Shown: one piece after another, positions 55,680-64,000 of the stretch | Numbering within the stretch: position 1 is the first letter of the stretch | Layout: each line of letters starts with the position of its first letter | Assembly: GCF_003368295.1 (NCBI RefSeq) | Contig: NW_020526097.1 | Coordinates: 1 to 64,000 of the forward strand | Source: Carassius auratus | Taxonomy: Eukaryota; Chordata; Actinopteri; Cypriniformes; Cyprinidae | Length of the DNA stretch: 64,000 nt | Direction: 5' to 3' | The notes under the pieces: generated by a model | What the model was told of the DNA's origin: nothing | Seen by the model: only the letters and a program-made list of their open reading frames with translations | The model's database searches: none | Made by a program: the position numbers and the translations under genes

Positions 55680-58600
55680 TCGTGCACATGCGCAGAGTGA
55701 GTGTTGCGAGGTGCGTGTGGGTGAGAGAACGCTGTGGTGAGGGTGAACTTTTTTTCTATTTTTTCCTGCTTTTTCTCACACTGTTTGTTCACAAGTGTCT
55801 TGGTGTTCGTTGTCTTAAAGTTTTGATTTAGTTAGTAGAGGAGTATTTATTGTGTGAAGTGTAAAGGGAGAGGACGCCATAGGCCGGCGTTTGCCAGGTG
55901 ACTATGGCGACGCCGGCGGCGCTCGGTCAAAGTTTTGACCAACTTTCACGCAGGCATGGCATTAAAGTTGTGCCCGCTTTTAATTGTTCGGTTGAAGATT
56001 GTGCCTTGGCTGTTGGGAAGGCTGTCGGTTATGATAGCATTGTGTCTGCGTCTCGAATGAATGGCGCTGTGGTTATTTTCTTGGACGTTATAGAGAAGGT
56101 GAATAGTGTTGTGCAAAGTGGAGTTGTGATCCAAGATACACTGGTTTCTGTTGTACCGTTAATACAACCAGCGAAAAGAATAATCCTCTCCAATGTTCCG
56201 CCTTTTATTAAGGATGAGGTGCTAGTAGCAGAGTTGTCTCGGCATGGCAAAATCATGTCGCAAATGAAAAAAATACCGCTCGGTTGTAAGTCTCCATTGC
56301 TCAAACATGTTGTTTGTTTTAGACGGCAAGTGTATATGGTTTTAAACAAAGCCGAGGATGAAATGAATATGGCATTCAAATTTCGGATTGACGGTTTTGA
56401 TTATGTCATTTTTGCGTCTTCCGATACAATGAAGTGCTTTACCTGCGGAATGGAAGGTCACACCAAGCGAGCGTGCCCTGCGAGGATTGAGGGAGCGGAG
56501 GCTGCAGTGTTGGTAAATGAAAATGCCGGTAGTAGCAATGTGGAGCAGACTAGCGTTGATAATGCTTCGATGAATGTGCGAAAGCAGCGTGAAGATGGTG
56601 AAAACAGTAAGAGTGTTGATGTTAGCGGGGTTGAAGACATGGATGTTGTTGTAGGAGATATAGAAAATGAGGATGAAAGTGAAACAAATGTGACCACTGA
56701 GACTGTTATAGCTGTAGCTGAATGTATCTTGGCTGAGGAGAATAAAAATACTGAGTTTGAAAAGGATGAGGCTTTGTTTAAAACAGCCTCTAGTAAGAGA
56801 AAACGTGCTAGGAAATCCCCGAGAAAAAAAAGCGATGAAATGGTGACGGATAAACAAGCTGGAAAGAGTGATGTGACTGAAAATAGTGCAGTGGACGATT
56901 CTGATAGTGAAGCTGTTGATGATAACAATGAGAAGGTTCAGCAAAGTTATACTTTTGCAAAAGTGAGAAATTTCTTACAAAAGACAAAGAATATGAAGAA
57001 TGTCCAGGTTGTAGATTATTTTCAAGACCGGAAAACATTCATTGAATCAGTTGTGATGTTGATGAGGGGGGAAGGAGAAGAACAATTCACAGTACAGGAG
57101 ATATATAGATTGAAGAAATTTGTCTCTAAAGTGAAGTTGGAGTTAAAGAATGAAGATGGATTTGAAACTACATAGTTTTTTTATTCTTAAGTTACTGTGT
57201 GTTTCAATATGTTGTTTAAAACTATGTAATCTAATGAGTACAATAAAAGTGGGTACTCTTAATTTGAATGGTGCAAGAGATATTTAAAAAAGAGCACTAT
57301 TATTTGAACTAATTACCCAGAAGAATATTGATGTAACTTTTATACAGGAAACACACAGTGATCGCTTGAATGAAATTGATTGGCAGAAAGAATGGGAAGG
57401 GGCAGTGTACCTCTCACATTTGAGCTCCATAAAAGGCGGAGTGGCCATTCTTTTTGCAAAGAGGTTTTTGCCAATTTCATGTGAAATAAAGAAAATGGTA
57501 TCTGGTAGGTTACTAGTTTTACAAGCAAAATTTGAAAAATTTAATTTTGTTTTTCTAAATCTATATGCTCCTACAAATAGTACTGAAAGAATTGCCTTCC
57601 TTAAAGAGGTCAGTGTTTTTTTACAAAGTTGTAATCAAGATGATTATCTTTTTTTGGGAGGGGATTTTAACTGTACGGAAAATGATGCTCTTGATAGGAA
57701 CCATTTGGAACCTCATACTGTTTCAAGTCATGTAATGCGTGAATTAATTGAAACCCACAGTTTGTGTGATGTGTGGAGGGAACTGAATAATAAAGATAAG
57801 CAGTATACATGGTCACACTCCAGAGATAATGGTATTTCAATGGCCAGGCTTGATAGGTTTTATTGTTTTAGATATCATTTTAATGTTGTTAAAAAGTGTT
57901 TAATTGTGCCAGTTGGTTTTACGGATCATTGTTTGGTGTTATGTGAAGTATTTATAGCAAATGTTAAAATTAAGAGTGCTTACTGGCACTTTAATACATC
58001 TTTGTTGGGTGATATGAATTTTAGGAGTGTGTTTTGTAATTTTTGGGAAATATTTAAAAGTAGGAAAATTTTTTTATTGATTTAAGACAGTGGTGGGATT
58101 GTGGGAAGGTGGAAATTAAGGCATTATGTCAACAGTACGCTTTCAATGTCTCTAGGGATATTATGCACTCAATGAGAAAACTTGAATCTGAGATTACTGA
58201 CTTACAAAAGTTGGTTGAAATTACTGGAGAAAAACAATGTCTTGATGCTCTTAAATCTAAGAAGTCTTCTCTTACAGACCTCCTGGGTATAAAGACACAA
58301 GGGGCTCTGGTTAGATCACGGTATCAGATGCTCACACAAATGGATGCCCCATCAAGGTTTTTTTTTGGCCTAGAACGGAAAAATGGGCAGAGTCGATTTA
58401 TTCACTCTATTCGAACAGAGAATGGGCAGGAATTGAAAGAACCCACAAGTATCAGGAAAAGGGCTGTACAATTCTATGCTGAGTTATATAGTAGTGAATA
58501 TAAAGAGAATGAGGAATTATCTGCTAAGTTTTATGATGGCTTAAAAAAAATTACTCAGGATTCTGTAGGTAAACTTGAGAAGCCTCTCACGGAGCAGGAG

Positions 58601-61600
58601 CTTTTAAATGCTTTGAAAGATATGAAGACTGGTAAAGCACCAGGTATTGATGGCCTCTCCGTTGAGTTTTATAAGGCCTTTTGGGGAGTGATGGGCAAAG
58701 ACCTCTTGGATGTTTTAAATGAAAGTTTAGCTGTGGGTTCACTCCCTCTGAGTTGTAGGAGGGCGGTGGTCACTTTACTGCCAAAGAAAGGTGATTTGCA
58801 GGAAATTAAGAATTGGTGACCTGTAAGTTTACTTTGTACAGACTTAAAGATTTTTTCTAAGATCTTGGCTAATAGATTAAAACATGTGATGGGGCAAGTG
58901 GTTCATTCTGACCAGACCTATTGTATACCCGGAAGGTCGATTATGGATAACATTAGTCTCATCAGAGATATTTTGGATGTCTCTGGCTGTCTTGATCTTG
59001 ATATAGGTTTTATTTCAATTGATCAAGAAAAAGCCTTTGATCGAATAGAGCATCAATATCTTTGGAATACGCTTGATGCTTTTGGTTTTGGGTCTAATTT
59101 TAGTGGAATGATTAAGGTATTGTACAAAGACATTGAGAGCGTACTGAAGATCAATGGTGGTTTGAGTGCCCCTTTTAAAATTGGGAGAGGTATAAGGCAA
59201 GGATGTGCACTTTCTGGAATGTTATATTCCTTGGCAATAGAACCAATGTTAAACAAGTTGCGTTCTTGTATTCAAGGTTTTAAGTTAAGGAATCACAGTG
59301 CTCAATACCAAATATCTGCCTATGCAGATGATGTCATGGTCTTAATTAATGGAAATAAAGATGTTATTAATTTGGCATCAACTGTTAGTGAATTTGGTGT
59401 AATTTCTGCTGCAAGAGTAAATTGGGAGAAGAGTGATGCACTGATAAAAGGTAAATGGAAGAATGGTTTACCAATTTTACCTGGTGGGTTGAATTGGAAA
59501 AGGGGGGGCCTTAAGTATTTAGGTGTGCATCTTGGAGATGAATCAGTGCAGCAGAAAAACTGGAATGGGATTATAGAAAAAATGGAGGGCAGACTGAAGA
59601 AATGGAAATGGATTCACTCTCAACTATCTTTTAGAGGGAGAGTACTAATACTGAACAATTTAATAGCTTCAAATATGTGGCATAAGCTCTCATGTGTGGA
59701 ACCTCCCACAGGATTATTATCACGTTTACAAACAATATTAGTGGACTTCTTTTGGGACAGGCTGCACTGGGTCCCTCAAAGTGTGCTTTTTTTGCCAGTG
59801 GAGGAGGGAGGACAAGGTTTGGTGTCTCTGTCAAGCAGATATGCAACATTCCGGTTCCAGTTCATTCAGAAGTTTTTAACAGGCTCTGTGGATGTGATAT
59901 GGAGAGAAGTTGTGAAAAACATTCTTCACAGAGTGGATGGACTTGGACTAGATACTGCTTTGGTCCTCACTGATACCAAAAAGCTACAATTGAGTCGGCT
60001 ATCTTCATTCTACCAAGGACTGTTTAAAGTGTGGGGATCTTTCATTATTAAAAGACCAGAAAATGCTACTTCTCTGTTCTGGTTGTTAGAGGAGCCGCTA
60101 ATTAAGGGGGCTCGTTTGGATATTACAGATCAAGTACCAAATCTATTTCAGAGATTGTGTGACACTCAAACTGTAAAGCTTGGTCACATGATTAAAGTGG
60201 CTGGATCTGAATTGAAGGAAATTGTGGCTGTGGCATCTTTATTGGGACAAAAATCAATGAGACAAACCTCAACAATCTTGGAATTATGGAGGAATAAGCT
60301 GACAGCAGAGGAATTGACATTGCTTAAAAGTTTTGAGGCAGGAAATCTGCTTCCTGATATGAGAGATCCTTTTCCCAAGCACTGGATTACACCCGATTTT
60401 AAAAACATGTCTGGTACTTTGTTAAATTTGAATGGACTTCAGAATCTATAGTTAGAAGAAATAAGTGGAAAAGTGATTTACAAATGTTATGTTAAAATAA
60501 TGCACAAGTCCACATTGTGTGAGAAAAGTGATAATGTCTGGAGAGAGAAATTTGACATTGGAAATGAAGTCAAACCATTTTGGAGGGTTTTATATAAACC
60601 ACCATTGATGAAAAAATCAGGAGATCTACAGTGGAGAATCCTGAAAGGGGCTGTTGCTGTCAATGAATTTGTCTCAGTTATTAACTCTAATGTCAAAGAA
60701 GGTTGTGTTTTTTGTGGGTTAAGAGAAACAATTTTTCATTGTTTTCTCGAATGTAGTAGGCTAAAATCCCTTTTTGCACTATTAAAACAATTGTTTATAG
60801 GTTTTAAGGAAACTTTCATCCCTAAGGCTTTCATTTATGGGGCAGGATACAACCGCAATCAAAGATTTAAATGGCAGTTGATTAACTTTATGGTTGGCCA
60901 GGCAAAAATGGCCATGTATATTTCAAGAAGAAACAGGATTAATAATATACATGGCCAAGATGGAGAACTGTTGTTTAAGGCATTTATTAGGTCCAGGATC
61001 TCGGTTGAGTTTAAATATTATAAAGAGATGCAGGATTTGGAAACTTTTGTATTGCAGTGGTGTTTTAATGAGGTTTTTTGTACTGTGTTTGAGGGGGATT
61101 TAATTTTTAGTTTTTTGATGTGTTAAATGGTTGTGTGATAATGGTTTGATGTTTTTTTGGTATTGTCATAATAAAAGTATGGGTTAAAAATCAAATCTCT
61201 CTCTCTTTCTCTTTCTCTCTCTCACACACACAAACATGCACCTGCAGCTCTGTGGTTTTCTGTCAGGAATTCTGTGGTTTGAAGCAGGAGGTTTAACAGG
61301 ACTAATAATAGATGAACATCTACTGTCTGACAGACTCTTATTAATGGTATTAAATGAGATTGATGGCTCATGTCTCACCCCTCTGAGTGAAGTGATTGTG
61401 TCTGTGCTGAATCTCCTCATAAACGGTCTCAGACATCGTCCTGTGTCTCCTCTTAGAGAGAGCTGTGAGTGTAGACAGACAAACCTGCATCAGTTCACAA
61501 CACATGACTGATCACACACTGAATAAGACACAATATGACAGTCTCTGGATCTCTCCTACCTCTCCTCATCACTCTGTTCTGCTGAATCAGTGTAAGCAGT

Positions 61601-64000
61601 GGCACTAAAAGCAGTAAGAGCACAACTCCCAGAACAATCACAAGCACTGGGAGAGACTCTGGTGGAGGAGTTTGTGGAGGAGAGACTGATGTTGAGCGCA
61701 CCGGAGGAGAAGCTGATGATGTTGTGGCAGGAGTAGTGGACACTGACACATCTGACAAGTCTGTCAAAACATAATAATATTCATGCAAATGATTGATTAA
61801 ACACTCAACTATTATTAGCACTAAAATGTTCAAAAAAATCTTACTGTGACCTTCACAGGTGAGTGTAACAAGCTTCCTGCGTGAGCAGTCAGTGTTTTTA
61901 TTCAAGGAGAGAGGACAGTCCCACAGGTGAATCTCATTCCCTCTGCACTCGACTTTGTTCATCCACACAACACCTTCACCAGCACCAAAGGTTGAATTCC
62001 CATCAGCTGCTCCACAACCCAGCTGCCTGCAGACCACCTGAGCATCGCTGATCTCCCACTGATCATCACAGACTGAGCCCCACACAGCGTTATGATACAC
62101 CTCCAGCCTCCCAGAGCACCGGCCGTCCCCTCCACTCAGTCTGAGAGGAACATGACCTAAAACACACACACATCAGCTCTGACCAGCTTCAGCACATTTA
62201 CAACAAAAACACACTGAATCAAGATGGTTTTAAATGTATGATGTAACTTACCTGAACACTGTTTCTGGTGAGGAGACGGTGAGATTGAACATGTCAGATG
62301 ACTCCGAGGAGACTCCTGATTCTCCAGATTCTCCAGATTCTTATCCTCTGAGTTTAAAACATGAAGAGAACTGAACATTAGCACACAAGGTACAGAACAT
62401 CATTCAGTAAAACATATCAGTGTGAAAACATAATTTAAGCCTCACAAATCAATGTATACTCTTTTCATCAGCTAAGTTTAGCTTTTCTTAAACATTAGTT
62501 TTTTCACAAAATATAAACATTTTGTTTAAAGAAACATGACTACTGAGACCATTTAAATCATTTAAATATCATCTCACTTGAGCAGGTGATTTTGGCCACT
62601 TCATCCTTACTATCACAGTCATTCTGTCCCCAGGGTGAAGATGGACACTGCCACAGATATGAATCATGTGGTCGACACTTCACTTTATCCAGCCAGTTAG
62701 GAGCTGATTTCACTCTTGCTGTAGAATCAGACAAAACACCAGATCTTGCACAGTTCAGCTCTTGACAGATCAGACTCACTGTGTCTCCGTCCATCTGGTT
62801 CCAGCACACATTACCCCAGGATCCATTGTAGAAAACCTCCAGATTCCCTTCACAGCCCTCAGTTAACCTGATCTCTTTAAACTCTAGATGGAAATGAAAA
62901 GAAAATATAATTTTAAAATATAAAATTTAGAAAAACCTGGACATTATGAACATGTGAATGTTTTAAAATGTTATTTCTAAAACCTTTATATTATTTTTAA
63001 GTATAATTTAATAATAATTTATAAATTATAAATTATAATTTACCTGAGCACACGACTCCTACATCCTCCTTGTGTTGACAGTCATGTTCTCCCCAGCCTG
63101 AAAAAGAGCAGCTCCACAGGGACGTCTCATTCCCCTCACACTCCACCTCATCCAGCCATATGTGTCCAGAACCAGGACCAAACCAGGCTGGTACCTGCTG
63201 GTTCCTGAGGGCCACTCCACACTGCAGCTGTCTGCACACCACATGAGCATCTTTAATATCCCAGGAGTCATCACACACTGTCCCCCATGAGCCGCTGTGA
63301 AAAACCTCCAGCCTCCCTGCACAGTCTCCCCCAGAACCCACCAACCTGATGGACCCCCGTCCTGATATTCAGAGACAGAAAAAACACTCTATTGATCACA
63401 AACAACTGAAGAATCTGTCCAGATGTTGTTCTTCTCACCGATGCAGGTGATTGACAGCTGTTGTGTGAAGCTGCAGTTGAGAGTTCGTGGAGATCTGCAG
63501 TTCCCCAGATGAGCTTCACTCCCAGAGCACTGGAAGCCCGTCACACACTCATGACTGTGTTCAGGACTGGATGAAGAGGAGCCAGAGAAGTTCAGCACAG
63601 AGCCACAGCCCAGCTGTCTGCAGACCACAGAGGATTCAGAGAGACTCCAGGAGTCCAGCAGAACTCTCCTCCAGACCTGATGGATGAAAACTTCCACCTC
63701 CCCCTCACATTGTCTCTCTCCAGACAACCGCACCAGATAGACCACAGAGGAACAATTGGAAAATAAATATGCTTTATATCAATATAACATTTATATAAGC
63801 AAATTTAAATAACACAATCATTAATCTTCAGTCGGAAATGTAAAGGGAATAAATATTGTATTTTGTATAAGATTAAGTCTTCCAGTAGCATAATGTTAGT
63901 AAATATTACAGTAATATAGACTCACTAGAGCAGATGACTCCAACATCTTGTCTATGGGAACATTCAGCTCGACTCCATGAAGAGATGGAACATTCTGAGA
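53311..64000 (-). CDS. Gene C: transmembrane group B SRCR receptor, 5' end beyond the window
   Basis: Exons high to low: SRCR D3 (63926 to beyond 64000), D4 (63439-63736, acceptor lost), D5 63044-63361, D6 62578-62883, linker 62252-62347, D7 61851-62156, stalk+TM 61560-61760, tail 61379-61462, 54904-54963, 54698-54754, 54502-54579, 54322-54384, 54130-54192, 53490-53549, 53311-53366. The D5-D7, linker, TM and tail exons are open, phase 1 and have GT/AG ends, so gene C may be functional if D4 is skipped, which keeps frame. A 5.5 kb LINE sits in the intron between tail exons 1 and 2. The tail matches gene B: YEEI, dileucine and six YDDV motifs. Confidence 0.8.
53490..53549 (-). CDS. Gene C tail exon 7 (EYDDV)
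   Basis: 60 nt, one codon shorter than gene B: ERVQEYDDVISVSEDVRNLL; donor GTAAGT. Confidence 0.8.
53656..54065. mobile_element. Intronic MITE, gene C copy
   Basis: Same termini (GGCCTAATCCACA... and ...TGTGGACAGGGCC) and same intron as 23939-24262; contains an additional (TG)n run at about 53978-54001. Confidence 0.65.
54130..54192 (-). CDS. Gene C tail exon 6 (NYDDV)
   Basis: 63-nt phase 1-1 exon: VNTPENYDDVIINRPSSRG and onward. Confidence 0.8.
54322..54384 (-). CDS. Gene C tail exon 5 (SYDDV)
   Basis: 63-nt phase 1-1 exon: EDTPESYDDVMTSEHRSD and onward; one residue from gene B. Confidence 0.8.
54502..54579 (-). CDS. Gene C tail exon 4 (YYDDV)
   Basis: 78-nt phase 1-1 exon: EEMMKEITPGYYDDVITDG and onward; one residue from gene B. 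Confidence 0.8.
54698..54754 (-). CDS. Gene C tail exon 3 (YYDDV)
   Basis: 57-nt phase 1-1 exon: AKEFNTTYYDDVTNDSGLK. Five codons longer than in gene B. Confidence 0.8.
54904..54963 (-). CDS. Gene C tail exon 2 (acidic dileucine)
   Basis: 60-nt phase 1-1 exon, SLISEELHSGYEDADELLSE, identical to gene B in protein. Confidence 0.8.
55190..55560. repeat. (CA)n/(CT)n microsatellite cluster
   Basis: Alternating CA and CT runs with a recurring ACTCCCTCTCTCGC spacer, in gene C intron upstream of the LINE. An expanded form of the simple tract in gene B (26564-26634). Confidence 0.85.
55546..55645. repeat. Dispersed teleost repeat fragment
   Basis: Contains CCCATAGGCGTAATGG and TTCTATGGCCCTACACC, a block I recall as widespread in fish genomes; class uncertain. 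It lies between the microsatellite and the (TC)n stub before the LINE. Confidence 0.4.
55898..57175 (+). CDS. LINE ORF1 protein with zinc knuckle
   Basis: 425 codons, intact. A CCHC knuckle C180-x2-C183-x4-H188-x4-C193 (CFTCGMEGHTKRAC) follows a likely RNA-binding N-terminal half (ILSNVPPFIKDEVLVAEL resembles an RRM-like strand/helix). The C-terminal half is acidic with a basic patch KRKRARKSPRKK that could be a nuclear localisation signal. Typical of Tx1-group ORF1. Confidence 0.8.
   Translation: MTMATPAALGQSFDQLSRRHGIKVVPAFNCSVEDCALAVGKAVGYDSIVSASRMNGAVVIFLDVIEKVNSVVQSGVVIQDTLVSVVPLIQPAKRIILSNVPPFIKDEVLVAELSRHGKIMSQMKKIPLGCKSPLLKHVVCFRRQVYMVLNKAEDEMNMAFKFRIDGFDYVIFASSDTMKCFTCGMEGHTKRACPARIEGAEAAVLVNENAGSSNVEQTSVDNASMNVRKQREDGENSKSVDVSGVEDMDVVVGDIENEDESETNVTTETVIAVAECILAEENKNTEFEKDEALFKTASSKRKRARKSPRKKSDEMVTDKQAGKSDVTENSAVDDSDSEAVDDNNEKVQQSYTFAKVRNFLQKTKNMKNVQVVDYFQDRKTFIESVVMLMRGEGEEQFTVQEIYRLKKFVSKVKLELKNEDGFETT
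57236..61126 (+). pseudogene. LINE ORF2: endonuclease and reverse transcriptase, disrupted
   Basis: APE-type endonuclease motifs (KVGTLNLNG, TFIQETHSD, GGDFNC, ending near FTDHCLV) are followed by RT motifs (GKAPGIDGLSVEF, GFISIDQEKAFDRIEH, GIRQGCALSG, catalytic ISAYADDVM) and a C-terminal region with CVFCG...HCFLEC. Lesions: TAA near 57283, a frameshift in the T run near 58070, TGA after NW at 58817, and TAG at 60449. Otherwise the frame is well preserved, so decay is recent. Confidence 0.85.
61379..61462 (-). CDS. Gene C tail exon 1 (YEEI)
   Basis: 84-nt phase 1-1 exon: ALSKRRHRTMSETVYEEIQH and onward, one residue from gene B; acceptor CACAG, donor GTGAGA. Confidence 0.8.
61560..61760 (-). 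CDS. Gene C stalk and transmembrane exon
   Basis: Ser/Thr/Pro stalk, then VLVIVLGVVLLLLLVPLLTL and RVMRRG. The stalk is four residues shorter than in gene B. Confidence 0.85.
61851..62156 (-). CDS. Gene C membrane-proximal SRCR exon (D7)
   Basis: 306-nt phase 1-1 exon; three residues (the LRT region after GCGAA) are missing relative to gene B. Eight cysteines kept. Confidence 0.85.
62252..62347 (-). CDS. Gene C Cys-containing linker exon
   Basis: 96-nt phase 1-1 exon starting EDKNLENLENQESPRSHLTC and ending QKQCS. It has a small repeat (NLE NLE N) absent from gene B. Confidence 0.7.
62578..62883 (-). CDS. Gene C SRCR D6 exon
   Basis: 306-nt phase 1-1 exon: EFKEIRLTEGCEGN start, eight cysteines, ending KITCS. 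Confidence 0.85.
63044..63361 (-). CDS. Gene C SRCR D5 exon
   Basis: 318-nt phase 1-1 exon, eight cysteines, nearly identical to D5 of genes A and B. Confidence 0.85.
63439..63736 (-). pseudogene. Gene C SRCR D4 exon without splice acceptor
   Basis: Open frame (LVRLSGERQCEGEVEVFIHQ through ITCIG) with a donor, but a deletion has removed the first codons and acceptor seen in gene A (13190-13255). No AG with a pyrimidine tract is left close upstream, so the exon is probably skipped. Confidence 0.65.
63926..64000 (-). CDS. Gene C SRCR D3 exon, cut by window edge
   Basis: Matches the 3' ends of 13451-13765 and 29195-29509; same donor variant (TCTA|GTGAGT) as gene A. It continues beyond the window. 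Confidence 0.8.

Larger units (their letters stand above)
55677..61195 (+). mobile_element. Near full-length Tx1-type (L1-clade) LINE in a (TC)n tract
   Basis: 5.5 kb with a GC-rich 5' UTR, ORF1 (55898-57175), ORF2 (57236-61126) and a short 3' UTR. (TC)n abuts both ends (55652-55676 and from 61196). Gene B has an uninterrupted (CT)n(CA)n tract at the homologous site. ORF2 carries at least three stops and one frameshift, so this copy is dead. It lies antisense to gene C. Confidence 0.85.

Noticed and set aside
55183..55740. 185-codon His/Thr/Ser/Leu frame
   Set aside because: Translation of (CA)n and (CT)n microsatellites; no gene features.
56342..56944. 200-codon minus-strand frame
   Set aside because: Shadow of LINE ORF1, which has a zinc knuckle and is longer on the plus strand.

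Overview
The window looks like nuclear DNA from a teleost, most likely a cyprinid-type fish. It has AT-rich spacers, intron/exon genes with clean GT/AG boundaries, and a dense fish-type mobile-element load (hAT, Tc1, Ty3 elements, a Tx1-type LINE, a Polinton fragment, a tRNA-derived SINE). Species assignment is inference from these families. No bacterial-type operons, tRNA/rRNA genes or CRISPR arrays were seen.

The backbone is a tandem array of genes for membrane receptors with group B scavenger receptor cysteine-rich (SRCR) domains, of the CD163/WC1/SCART kind. All lie on the minus strand, so each gene reads from high to low coordinates. From left to right: (i) the signal-peptide exon and promoter of a gene whose body lies left of the window (0.1-0.6 kb); (ii) gene A (12.1-17.1 kb, with tail-exon relics at 3.0-3.5 kb), broken by a hAT insertion in its second SRCR exon and cut off inside its sixth; (iii) a fragment A' (19.2-20.1 kb) keeping only the last SRCR exon, part of the stalk and two tail exons; (iv) gene B (23.6-30.8 kb), which assembles into an uninterrupted reading frame of about 909 residues; (v) gene C (53.3 kb to beyond the right edge), whose visible exons are open apart from one SRCR exon without a splice acceptor, and which carries a 5.5 kb LINE in an intron.

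Genes B and C share a layout: signal peptide (seen in B), SRCR domains each on one phase-1 exon, a short Cys-containing linker exon, a final SRCR, a Ser/Thr/Pro stalk plus transmembrane exon, then eight small phase-1 tail exons. The first tail exon carries YEEI (the Src-family SH2 optimum), the second an acidic dileucine signal, and each of the last six carries YDDV, which fits the YDxV type of motif used to recruit NCK adaptors. This modular tyrosine tail is the most interesting biology here.

The rest is spacer and transposons: a gag-only LTR element with a Pro-rich repeat ORF (3.56-6.47 kb), a degraded Polinton fragment (32.3-38.4 kb) with a Ty3 element of integrase-before-RT order inside its capsid-like gene, a nest of MITE, LTR and hAT insertions (40.5-47.3 kb), LINE and Tc1 relics (49.9-52.3 kb) and the Tx1-type LINE (55.7-61.2 kb). 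Spacer blocks repeat between genes, showing that the array grew by segmental duplication.
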